From Diphasiastrum complanatum (lineage: Eukaryota > Streptophyta > Lycopodiopsida > Lycopodiales > Lycopodiaceae): a DNA stretch of 64,000 nt. A program made the translations under genes and the position numbers. Below the pieces are notes generated by a model. It was not told the DNA's origin. It saw only the letters and a list, made by a program, of their open reading frames with translations, and did not search any database. Where the stretch lies: positions 22,160,422 through 22,224,421 of the forward strand of contig CM055109.1 of NCBI GenBank assembly GCA_029204225.1. Direction: 5' to 3'. Shown here piece by piece: positions 1 through 8,810 of this stretch. How positions within the stretch are numbered: the stretch's first letter is position 1; each line of letters begins with the position of its first letter.

Positions 1-1329
1 TCCCGTCCAATTTGCTACTTTCACTCAAAATGGACTCTCCCAAGTTTGTCAACCCAAAACTGCTTGAAACTGCAACCGTAGGCTATAAACTGTATGTTGA
101 GGCCAACTGTGATGTCAAAATTCGAAAATAATGACCTACACCTTTTTCCTTACCAGGCCACCCGCCGCTTTTCTGCCAAATCGAAAGCCAAATTGGCATC
201 GCCTTTCAAAATACACTTTGCCACCAACTCCCAACTACGTGCCCACTGGAATGGTGAAATCCCTTTTGGCATGCTCCGAACACTTTCTCTGCTGCAATCA
301 TTCTGTTTTGCTGTACCATACTTATTTGGAGTCCGTAGCCCTTCGTGGCCAAAATAGGCTAAAGGAGGTGCAATTAGGGGCACTTTGAATTTTTTTGAAC
401 TATTTCTTCAAATTGAAGAAACTCTACCCTTAGTGAATTTGGACCCAACTTTTACTTTAAACTAAAATTTTTTATTGAAGTTGAATGCCCAAACTTCCTT
501 CAATAGCCTTCAAGTCCTTTCAAAGCTCCTTTCAACCACATCTGACGGTGGCCCTCCATCCAACGAACTTTATTACACCTTGGGATATACATCGAAGCCG
601 TCCATCGTGATGGGTCACTATCCAATGGTTTTGCTCATTCCTAAGCACTGAAATGCGTCCTTAGAGACACGGATCTCTTCCAGTTGTAGGTGGCCAGCCG
701 CAGGTGGACTAGCGCTACTGGCTGCGAGCGACCAGTTGTGGCCCCTTCCTCTTCACGCTTTCCTTCTTCCTCTCCTTTGGCTATGGCTGCCATTTGAGGT
801 TGTAGATAGCTCCTCCACCTGGCTACGGCTGCTCGTGGCCTTTTGGCATCCTCCTACTATGCTAGGGCGCCCTTGATCCTGCTTTTACAAATCAAAAAAT
901 GATCTCCTACAGCTCAAGAACCAAACTTTTATGCTTCCAAACCCTAGGCCAGGGTTTTCCTTGGAAATACTAAACTTGGTTGACTACTTACAGCTCTCCG
1001 ATTAGACAATCCTCTTCCTCTGAGGTTGCCCTACTGCTAGGAGTCTGATGCTTCAAACCGTTCTCAAAACAGTGTCCGTTTGAATGCACACCAACTACAA
1101 ACACCAAGTAGTCTTTTTACGAAATTTTTAGAATTCCGCCTCTCCATTCTTTAGATTCGACTGACAAGTCCTGTCACTGAATCTTCACATAATCTCAAGC
1201 TTAGCAGACTTCTGTGTGCTAGAATCTATGCACTAGTGCTTCACTTTCCATCTACAATCCGTCGTAAACCCCGAACTCTTAGAAGACTGTTCTCCCGAAG
1301 CTCTCTTCAATGGCGACACTCCTTGTACG
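1..1329. other. No gene seen; probable internal leader of a minus-strand copia element
   Basis: No convincing coding frame was found on either strand. The stretch lies just downstream, in minus orientation, of the primer-binding site at 1330-1341, so it is probably the untranslated leader and decayed gag start of that element. The short open frames at 94-388 lack any recognisable domain and overlap on both strands, as expected by chance. Confidence 0.4.
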
Positions 1330-1341
1330 GCTCTGATACCA
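1330..1341 (-). other. Primer-binding site for initiator tRNA-Met
   Basis: Read on the minus strand this is TGGTATCAGAGC, the standard plant copia primer-binding site complementary to the 3' end of initiator tRNA-Met. It adjoins the LTR to its right, as expected for a minus-strand element. This is a direct sequence match. Confidence 0.85.
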
Positions 1342-1592
1342 ACTTAGAATTTGCTTCAAACAGGAACACAGATCATGCTACATAGTAACACAGACAAAAA
1401 ACACTCTCCACACCAAGCTCACGTAGCAAACTGTATTTCTCAAAGTGAAAATACACTATACATATAGTTCTTCACTCAGGCAACCCATGCATGACCCAGG
1501 TTGCCATTGATGGGACACGTGTCCCGTCGACTCACCTCGTGGCGAGGCCAACTGGTCCTTATCTATTGATAGGACCCACAGTACAGTAACAC
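1342..1592 (-). repeat. copia 5' LTR, about 250 bp
   Basis: On the minus strand it begins TGTTACTG and ends next to the primer-binding site. Its 3' end reads TTCTAAG rather than the usual CA terminus, so the end is mutated or placed a few bases off. It has an AT-rich TATA-like stretch near 1450-1460. It also carries the perfect 14-bp palindrome GGGACACGTGTCCC at 1512-1525, which contains a G-box core. It abuts the family B element at 1593, so it marks an insertion boundary. No matching 3' LTR is in the window. Confidence 0.7.
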
Positions 1593-1603
1593 ATTGATTC
1601 TCT

Positions 1604-2593
1604 TTGACTCTAACTAAATCTCTTGATGTTGCTTATGAATCCAAGCTTTCAAAGGAGGATGATCACACAAGATGCACATGTTTATATCTTCTCTCTTCAA
1701 GATTTATGGTGCATGATTATTTCCTATTATTCAAAGCATATGTTGAGATGGAATTCTCATTGAAGATCAAAACTTTGAGAAGTGATGGAGCTCTTGGAGG
1801 AAATACACCATATGAAGCATTATTCAAGGAGCCTAAGGTTGATCACCTTAGTGTCTTTGACAGTGTTTTCTTTGCACATATTCCCTTGGAAACAAGGAGG
1901 AAGGACGATCCAAGCTCATGGATCATGACTGGATGCTTATCCACCAAGGAGGACTATAAAGTCTTTATACTCTCTATTTCAAAAGTGATTGAGAGTAAAG
2001 AAGTCATAATTTTTGAAGATCTACATTCAACTTTGGAAGGGGCCGAGATCAAGGCATCTCAAGATGCATCTCAAGTCATATCTATTGAAGATTATCAAGA
2101 TGTGAAAGGGTTGAGGTTTGAGGAGGAGCTTCCTCAACATATTATTTCAAGGGGATCTTCAAGGTGGATGGCCAAGTCTTTATGGCTCATCTTTTATGGT
2201 AAAGAGAGACAAGTTTTAGGGGTTAATAACTTCAACATATTCTCTCATGCTTCTCTTTCATTACTTGATGTACCACCTTGCTTTTATGAGGTTTCTACAT
2301 CTCATAGTTGGAGTGAGGTAATGCTTGTCTTGCATCATGCCTCTAGTATGGACATATTACTTGTCATTCATGGCTTAGATATGTTTCCAAACCACTTAGA
2401 AAGAAATTGTTTGAGTCATCAAGTGTATGCTCTTGGATCTAGTAAGAGAAAGAATGGGCTTGTTGCTCATAGTTTGAAAAATCATGTTTTTACATGGTTT
2501 GAGGCATTTTGTAAACTTCTCTTGAGATTAAGTGAATCATCCTTGAAGGACACTTACATTCTTGAGCAAGTGTTTAGCCTCAAGAAAATCTAG
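1604..2593 (+). CDS. Integrase remnant fused to family B ORF of unknown function (329 codons)
   Basis: The first ~120 residues derive from copia integrase. They include 'KIKTLRSDG', then a jump to the 'NTPYEALF' and 'VDHLSVFDSVFFAHIP' region, so most of the catalytic core between them is deleted, and then the 'SWIMTGCLSTKEDYKVF' / 'EVIIFED' C-terminal block. From about residue 150 the protein is not integrase and matches no family I recognise. This part, about 175 residues, aligns along its whole length with the minus-strand ORF at 60351-60896 (roughly half the residues identical by eye). Shared blocks include 'SQVI', 'LDMFP', 'YALGSSK', 'NHVFT', 'CKLLLRLSE' and 'DTYILE'. The uninterrupted frame in two diverged copies hints at past selection. 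The start codon is only the first ATG of the open frame. Confidence 0.55.
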   Translation: MTLTKSLDVAYESKLSKEDDHTRCTCLYLLSSRFMVHDYFLLFKAYVEMEFSLKIKTLRSDGALGGNTPYEALFKEPKVDHLSVFDSVFFAHIPLETRRKDDPSSWIMTGCLSTKEDYKVFILSISKVIESKEVIIFEDLHSTLEGAEIKASQDASQVISIEDYQDVKGLRFEEELPQHIISRGSSRWMAKSLWLIFYGKERQVLGVNNFNIFSHASLSLLDVPPCFYEVSTSHSWSEVMLVLHHASSMDILLVIHGLDMFPNHLERNCLSHQVYALGSSKRKNGLVAHSLKNHVFTWFEAFCKLLLRLSESSLKDTYILEQVFSLKKI

Positions 2594-2623
2594 ATTTCAT
2601 TTGATTTCAAGATTAGATCCATC

Positions 2624-2940
2624 ATGGATAAAGTTCATAGTATGTTGACTAGTCAAGCTAGTTTGCTTAATCTTGATAATCAACACTTTTGCTCATCTTA
2701 TGATCTTGATCTCTATGATATTTGTGATCTTTATGAGGCATGGAAGCTTCTAATTTTAATCATGGTGCAGCCATCTTCATGCAAATGGTACTTTCAAGTC
2801 AAAGATCATCATCAAAAGCATGGAGGAAGCACATGTATATAGTGGCAAATTGGTGGAATGCTCTTCAAAGATGTTGGCAAATGATTTCTACCAAAGAGAT
2901 CTTATCATGGATATGGTGAGGGTGCTGCTATGATGGATCC
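2624..2940 (+). pseudogene. Second conserved small ORF of family B
   Basis: A 72-codon frame opens at 2624 and its stop is at 2840-2842. Homologous coding-like text continues to about 2940 in shifted frames. It matches the frame at 60059-60358 on the other strand, with shared 'LDNQH/LDNHH', 'SYDLDL', 'YEAWK' and 'KDHHQ'. Downstream text in both copies can be read as 'HGYGEGAAMMDPLA' and 'LHFLCIPKDPL', ending just before the polypurine tract. No known domain is visible. It could be a separate protein or the C-terminal end of the upstream ORF after frameshifts. Confidence 0.4.
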
Positions 2941-3021
2941 CTTGGCTAATCTACACTTCTTATGCATACCAAAGGATCCACTTCACAAACTCCTGGGATG
3001 ATCTAGAACCTTACCAAGTTA

Positions 3022-3032
3022 TTTTTGAGGAG
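3022..3032 (+). other. Polypurine tract of family B copy 1
   Basis: The purine run TTTTTGAGGAG lies directly before the LTR start TGTGAAAC. The second copy has TTTTTTTGAGGAG in the same position next to TGTGAG. Confidence 0.6.
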
Positions 3033-3838
3033 TGTGAAACATTTGGCAAAAATCTAGCTTGGAAATTTTATGTTTTATGTTTGTGAGTACATTTCACACG
3101 TGTGGAGCATGTTCCCACATGTGTAAAATAGCTAGAAATAGTTCATAATGTTGACTTTAGGGGTATCATAACGATTGCTAGTCAAGCATCTTGGTGTCAC
3201 CAAGTGATAGGGCCAATTTTGGCTTTAGAGGTCAAATGGTCAAGTACACATGTTTTGTCATGATTAGGGCAAAATTTAATTGTGATGTAACTCGACCTAG
3301 TTAGATTCCTTACACATGTCAATTTTAGGTTTGATGAGTGATGCACCCTATGTGGTGGCAAAAGTCAAAAGGTTCAATCATATAAGAGAGATGTATTGTA
3401 AGGATCCACAAAAGTGAGGGATGTTGCATCACACATCCGATAGGATTAGAGAGGCTATGTTTTAGGGGTCCAATAGGATTGAAACATGGATCTCCACGAT
3501 TTTGTATATGTACTTTCATTCCCTTCATTAATCAATGTGAGTTTTTGAGTCAATTTGGAGATTCATCAATTTTGAGTGTATTTCTCTCTCTACCCTTCAC
3601 CAAAAGTGGTGATTTCTCTCTCTACCCGAGGAGAGGAGCTTTTCGAGACTCAGTTTTTAGTAGTAAGTATTTTCACACATGTGAAACTACTTTAATTATG
3701 AATGTATGCATGTAACTTTGCCTTAGATTTCATCAATTGATCTTGGATTTCAATCAATAGAAGATCTATAGTGCAAAAGCTTTGCTCAAGAGAACAATTT
3801 CACACTTTAGGGCATTCTCACACGTGTGAATTTTCACA
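3033..3838 (+). repeat. Family B 3' LTR, 806 bp
   Basis: Starts TGTGAAAC and ends TTTTCACA, giving the canonical TG...CA termini. It matches the 825-bp LTR at 59111-59935 (minus) through the start ('GGCAAAAATCTAGCTTGG'), the duplicated 'CTCTCTCTACCC' motif near 3583-3630, and the terminal G-box palindrome. It carries CACACGTGTG at 3095-3104 and 3819-3828 plus related CACATGTG forms at 3116 and 3673. The sequence right after its end is internal copia gag, so this is an insertion boundary. Confidence 0.75.
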
Positions 3839-5313
3839 GTGAAAGGGTCAAGATCAAAGTAAGTCTTCATCTTTTGTTAAGAAGAAGAAAGATAGGTTAA
3901 ATATGAAGTGCTTCTATTGTGGAATCAAAGGGCATTTTCATAGTGATTGCTACAAGAAGAAGAGAGACAAGGTGAGAAGCAAAGCAACCTAACTATTGAT
4001 GAAAATGGTGTTGATGAAAAAATCTCAAATGATGCTTTTGTTACATCATCTTGCTTGTTGGCTAATGATGGAGACATTGGTCCTGGGTGGATTGATAGTG
4101 GATCTATATCACACACAACATATCATGAGGAGTATTACTCATCCTTGATGGCATTTGAAGGTGACAAGAAGGTTATCTACATGGACAATGATGGTGAGTG
4201 TGCAATCAGAATGTGAATTTGAGAGATGTTTGTTCATTCCTTCCATTACTAAGAACCTTCTTAGTGTAAGTCAATTGCTTGATAAGGGATTCAACATGGA
4301 GTTTGTTGGTAGTGCTTGTTTGATCAAGAAAGAAGATGCAAAAGGGAAAAGGCAAGGTAAGTTGTTCAAACTTGATGCTTGTGTTGTTGCTAACCAAGTT
4401 GGATGTATGGCAAAAGAAGACATGTCAAATCAAGAGGTATGGCACAAGAGATTGGAGCATCTCAACTTTAAGTGTCAAAAAGGCAAGTGGTTCTTGGTCT
4501 TCCCAAACCTTTGTCAAGCATTAGTCATGTTTGTGAGCAATGTGCACTTTCTAAGTCACATAGGTTACCTTACAAGATATCTACATCTAGATTAAGTAAG
4601 CCTTTCCATCTTGTGCATACGGATATTCATGGTTTATCTACAATTGGCATTACTAAAGCCAAGATGTATGTTACATTCATTGATGATTTTAGTAGATTTT
4701 GTTGGGTCTATCTACTAAAAAGCAAAGGTGAGGTGTTTGATGTCTTTTTCAAGTTCAAGATTGCAAGGGAGGTCCAATTTTCCACAAAAATCAAGTACTT
4801 GAGGATGACAATGGTGGAGAGTACATATCTACCAAGTTCAAGGCCTTTTGTGAAGACCGTGGGATCAAGAGGGAGTACACAAGCCCAAGGACACCACAAC
4901 AAAATGGAGTGGTCGAGAGGAAGAATAGAACTTTATGTGAAGGTTCCAAAGCCATGAGGTTAGGTGCTAATCTTCCTAAATCCTTTTGGGGTCAAGCTTT
5001 GTTTTGTGCTAATTTTCTATGCAATAGGTGGCCAAGTGTGGTATTGGATGGAAAAACACCTTCTGAATTATTGTTTGGTAGGAGGCCGAGTGTCAAGTTT
5101 TTCAAAATTTTTGGTTGTATTTGCTATATCAACATCACTCTTGATGATAGAACGAAGGATGGTCCTTCTTCAAATAAAGGTATGTTTGTTGGCTATAGTG
5201 AAGTAAGAAAGTCTTACAAGATCTACATTCCTTCAACCAATAAAGCGGTCATTGGAAGAGATGTCATTTTTTATGAAGGAAACTTTCCAGAGGTTTCTTC
5301 AAGTGGTGGTGTG

Positions 5314-5458
5314 AGTTAGAAAGTGTCAAGGCTATAGCCCTTGCACAACACTCTAGGAACACAAAGGACAACTAGCTCAGTGGTAGAGCACCCCACCGGA
5401 ATGGGGGAGGTCCTGGGTTCAATCCTAGCCACACACCCCAAGTGAAAAACTTTTCACA
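5314..5458 (+). repeat. TRIM 5' LTR (145 bp)
   Basis: Ends TTCACA directly before the primer site. The first base is A where LTR2 has T, so its TG terminus is mutated to AG. The first ~53 bases after that are identical to LTR2; the differences concentrate in the tRNA-like part. Confidence 0.85.
5366..5437 (+). promoter_or_regulatory. tRNA-like Pol III promoter within the TRIM LTR
   Basis: A box TAGCTCAGTGG (5373-5383) matches the Pol III consensus. The D arm pairs GCTC/GAGC, and the anticodon-like arm pairs CCCC/GGGG around CCGGAAT. The B box GGTTCAATCCT (5416-5426) is close to consensus. Acceptor-stem and T-stem pairing is poor and the loop has C instead of the invariant U33, so it is not a functional tRNA gene but a tRNA-derived promoter. 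In LTR2 the A box is altered and the B box is deleted. Confidence 0.7.
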
Positions 5459-5471
5459 TGGTATCAGAGCC
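5459..5471 (+). other. TRIM primer-binding site (initiator tRNA-Met)
   Basis: TGGTATCAGAGCC directly follows LTR1 with no spacer. It has the same initiator tRNA-Met specificity as the copia elements in this window. Confidence 0.9.
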
Positions 5472-5521
5472 ATGGTTGTGGGTGTGGTCTAGGCGGGCGA
5501 TAGCTAAAAAGGGCTATGCCT

Positions 5522-5531
5522 TGAGGGAAAG
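5522..5531 (+). other. TRIM polypurine tract
   Basis: The purine-rich run TGAGGGAAAG lies immediately upstream of LTR2, where plus-strand priming would occur. Confidence 0.75.
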
Positions 5532-5669
5532 TGTTAGAAAGTGTCAAGGCTATAGCCCTTGCACAACACTCTAGGAACACAAAGGATAGGTAGTTCAATG
5601 GTAGATCACCCCACCGGAATGGGGGAGGTCCTCCTCAACCACACACACCAAGTGTAAAAACGTTTCATA
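5532..5669 (+). repeat. TRIM 3' LTR (138 bp)
   Basis: Begins TGTTAGAAAG and ends TTTCATA, so the terminal CA has one change from LTR1. The A-box region reads GGTAGTTCAATGG, and a ~7-base deletion removes the B box. These differences from LTR1 date from after insertion. Confidence 0.85.
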
Positions 5670-5905
5670 GTATGGACATTGGATCTAACATTCTTGATGT
5701 TGATGATGTGATTGATGGTACTGGATGGTGATGGTGAAGGGCCTACGTCAAGTCAAATCCAAGGAGGACATCAAGAGAAAGACGACAACCTTTGAGACTC
5801 ACATATGATGAGAAAGGTAAGCAAGTGGAAGTTACTCATTTTGCATTTCTCACATATTTTGGTGAATCTTCTTGTGTAGATGATGCTTATGCAAGTGGAT
5901 GATGG

Positions 5906-7923
5906 TTTTCATGGAATGGATGCAACTAATCAGACTAGTTTATATAAACTCTTTCCAGCATGAAGTTATTCTTCTGAATGATTGTTATGTCATATAAATT
6001 ACTACTTGTGAGAATGGAATTATGATAAATTCTAAGGTTAAAATGTTTCAATTTCTTAAGCCTAAAATATCTCTGTTGCATAAATGGATTTTGATGGAAT
6101 AGTAGTTTCTATCACTCAGATTGAAAATATTTGAAGGAGAAGTCATGTTTGTAATGAAGTGAATCCTTTAGTGGAAGCACTTATTACTGACTTTTTTTTT
6201 GGATTTAGATATTTTCATATATCATCTTTCCAATTAACTTTTATTGAAATTTATAATTTCTTTAAAAGGAGTGAAGTGATGGGATTAAATTCTATTTGGG
6301 AATTTGTGGATTGCATAGTTTTTGGAAAAGAACTAGCTGTGGTATAGAAATGAGATTTTGTCTGGAAGTAATTTTGGATAGATTTAGAGTAAGATGCCTA
6401 ATTGGAGCTTTTCGAAAAAGAGAAATTCTCTAGGGATTGTGTGGACAATGTGGAACAAGTTTGGAATTTGAATCATTATCTATAAGTAGTATAGTAAAAG
6501 GTCAAAGGTTACTAATTCCATTTTGATTGGAATAGAAGTAAGTTTGATCAGGATTTAAGTCTGAGAGTTCTATATTGGGTCAACCTAATCTTAGTTTAAG
6601 TACTGGGATCAGAGAGGGGTTGATTGGTGGAGAAATTATATAATTAGAAGTAAGTGGGATTGGAAAACTGTTGAAAGTGAATGTTATTCATCTCAGAGAT
6701 TTTTTTGGATATGTTATTTACTCATGAGAAATAGAAAATATTTTGTAGCTGAGTTACAAGATCTCAGTGAGGTATGTGAGTAACATATGTGGGTTTTGGA
6801 GGAATCTGCTAAGTAAGAATGTGTTTATGTACTGGGTCATAGTGAGATTATTCTCATATGTGCATGATTAATCTTGTATGAATCTATTGTGTAATCCTAG
6901 TTACTAAGGTTATTTGGTGCACTTAACCTAGTCTGTGAACATAAGCATATAATCAAGTATTGTTTTGACAGATACTTGTAGAGTTAACAAATCTTTGTAT
7001 AGAAGATTTATGGATTAACTTATAAATGATTTGGGTAGAATCTAAATGGGTGTTATACTAGTATAATTGAATTCTTCACCTAGACATTTGAGATTTTTGA
7101 ATCATTGGAAATTAGTTAAAATTAACTTGAGTAGTTGATTACTCTAGGATGAAGTTAATTGGTAAAATGATCAGTGTGATGTGGATTCACCGGGAATTGA
7201 TGGTTTTTGAATTATATGGCTTGTAAGACGCATGATTAGTGAATCATTTGGGTTCATCACTTAAAATTATGTGCATTGGATATACAATATTCTTGGGATA
7301 GAGTGTTCTTTAGTTAAGGAATAGACTCAACTCATTAGTAATTGTATCCCAGAGTGCTCAGTTAAATAACGAATTATAATGAATCCAAGAATAATAATTG
7401 AATTGATTTTCAGCAGAACTTTGGGTATCTATATGTGATTTTGAATTGTAATCTAAAGTTTTTATAATTGAAGATGATTGTCATTTTGATATGCGTTCAG
7501 TCTTTAATTACTAGTTGCTTATAGAACTTGAATCTTGCACTTCAGTTAAAGAATCATGTTTTGAAAGTATTCTTTAATTCAATATTTTTTTAATGGAAAG
7601 ATTTTGGAATGACTCTTACTTTTCCTGAGTTATGTTAGACATATACTCCAGTTTCCTGTAAATGATTAACTATGGTTTGGATTTCAGGAAATTATGATTG
7701 ACAAATCATATGAATCTAAATATTTATGGTTGACGAATCATCAATAGATACTTAATTATTGTCAGAGGATAAAAAGAAATGGTGATAATTCTTAAGTGTG
7801 ATGATTAATTCTTGATCTAATATTTGAGTAAGGATTCAAATCAGTGTTTTGAATCTCTCTACTCCAGTATTTTATTTGAGAACCTATGGATCTCATAGAC
7901 ATTCTCACAAGATAAGTATTTTA
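5906..7923. other. No gene seen; target sequence interrupted by the family A element
   Basis: AT-rich, with only short chance frames and no recognisable domain. Its last bases TTTTA (7919-7923) are repeated at 12840-12844, so this stretch was once continuous with 12845 onward. Confidence 0.5.
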
Positions 7924-8578
7924 TGTGAAGGATTTCAGATCATTCAAGATCCAATCCATGTCCCAAATCTTTGGTTACAATAAGGAGCAAACCAACAATC
8001 CTGCCAATGTAGAAAAATCAGCATCTACATACAAAATGAGATGCAAACTCTAAGAGATATTGATCAAACATGAACCAAAACATAAAATATGTTTGCTTTT
8101 CGTACAATTACAGTACCCTACTGTATTTCACACATGTGAAACCAAAAATAGCAATAAATGAGCATTCTACACACAAGATTGCAAGATAACACCAAGATAG
8201 TGCACCAATGAGTAGTAGAACCCAAAGAGAACCATGTATAATGATGAAATGAGAGATAGAAGAGAGAAGATATGTCTCTCCACGAGTTACATCCTTTTAT
8301 AGAGTTTCCAAACCCTATTTGGCCACTTGGCTTTTCCTCCAAAATGTAAACCCTACTATTTTTGGGTCTAGATTCAATGTACCCAAAGTTCAAATTTGAA
8401 TCTCTCTCAAACTCGACTACCAACTTTCCCACACTTTCAAAAAGTGTTTATTGAATGTATTTTAAACTAACATAACTTCAAATTTTTTTTCTCTAAGTCT
8501 AAAAATGAGTTTTGGCCTCTTATTGACAATTTACCAAAATGTGACTAAACTAGACTAAACTAGTTGAAATCTCTCACA
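7924..8578 (-). repeat. Family A 3' LTR (655 bp)
   Basis: On the minus strand it begins TGTGAGAG and ends CCTTCACA. It matches LTRs at 12371-12839, 21440-22088 and 41128-41760. It has a TATA box (CTATAAAAGG type) near 8292-8301 and a CACACATGTG palindrome at 8129-8138. Confidence 0.85.
8292..8301 (-). promoter_or_regulatory. TATA box of family A LTR
   Basis: The minus strand reads TCTATAAAAG. The equivalent site in the plus-strand LTR at 41128-41760 is CTATAAAAGG at 41393-41402, about 265 bp from the LTR start. Confidence 0.55.
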
Positions 8579-8592
8579 CTCCCTCTTCAACT
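8579..8592 (-). other. Family A polypurine tract
   Basis: Minus strand GTTGAAGAGGGAG lies immediately before the LTR start. The same motif (TTGAAGAGGGAA) precedes the LTR at 35222. Confidence 0.7.
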
Positions 8593-8810
8593 AGTTTTGG
8601 CATAGTTTTGACAATAGAACTTTGATCCAACTTTAGAATGATCTCCATCCTAAGTATAGATCTCCTTTCTAAGGTTCTGAAGTATCTTTCATAATTGATA
8701 TAGAGAATAGTGTCCAAATTGGATGCTTCACTATTTCTTACATCAATTTTACACATCAAGATATAACTAGAACATGAAGAACCAAATAGAATGTTAATGA
8801 AATGATTCCT

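Larger units (their letters stand above)
1593..3838 (+). mobile_element. Non-autonomous copia family B, copy 1 (5' truncated)
   Basis: Order: integrase remnant, conserved non-pol ORF, second small ORF, polypurine tract, 806-bp LTR. The homologous copy at 59111-60896 (minus) has the same order from the non-pol ORF onward. RT and RNase H are absent in both copies, where copia elements would have them. This suggests a family mobilised by enzymes from elsewhere. The 5' part is missing because another copia LTR (1342-1592) abuts position 1593. The LTR runs directly into the middle of a gag gene at 3839, so the element inserted into an older copia. Confidence 0.7.
5314..5669 (+). mobile_element. 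TRIM with tRNA-like sequence in its LTRs (Helenus type), complete
   Basis: A complete 356-bp element: LTR 5314-5458, primer site 5459-5471, 73-bp internal region with no coding capacity, polypurine tract 5522-5531, LTR 5532-5669. The flanks GTGTG (5309-5313) and GTATG (5670-5674) form a 5-bp target duplication with one mismatch. Removing the element and one flank copy returns the surrounding copia integrase to the same frame, which supports these borders. Each LTR carries a tRNA-like block with Pol III A and B boxes, clear in LTR1 and decayed in LTR2. TRIMs of this design (Helenus, grouped as TRIMs with Pol III promoters) have been described; I recall this from the literature and could not check it here. 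It would depend on copia enzymes in trans. Confidence 0.85.
3839..5905 (+). pseudogene. Decayed copia gag-protease-integrase, interrupted by a TRIM
   Basis: It starts inside gag. A CCHC zinc knuckle 'CFYCGIKGHFHSDC' lies at about 3910-3953, close to the knuckle of the family A element at 7924-12839. The protease region has 'WIDSGSISH' near 4087, followed by a frameshift near 4200. GAG-pre-integrase ('VWHKRLEHLNF') is at ~4438. The integrase core pieces at ~4600-4960 ('LVHTDIHG', 'FIDDFSRFCWVYLLK', then 'GVVERKNRTL' frames) are split between frames. Integrase C-terminal text 'PSVKFFKIFGCICY' and 'SYKIYIPSTNKAVIGRDVIFYEG' runs to 5313. The frame resumes after the TRIM at 5675 and continues to a linker near 5811-5905 ('EKGKQVEVTHFAF', 'SSCVDDA'), where recognisable sequence ends. 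RT is absent. Confidence 0.8.

Noticed and set aside
3095-3104. G-box palindromes as prokaryotic operators or restriction-type signals
   Set aside because: The context is plant LTRs throughout; no bacterial gene or phage signature is present.
5366-5437. A functional tRNA gene (Ser- or Gly-like)
   Set aside because: Acceptor and T stems pair poorly, U33 is missing, and the block lies inside a 145-bp LTR that is present twice; a tRNA-derived promoter explains it better.
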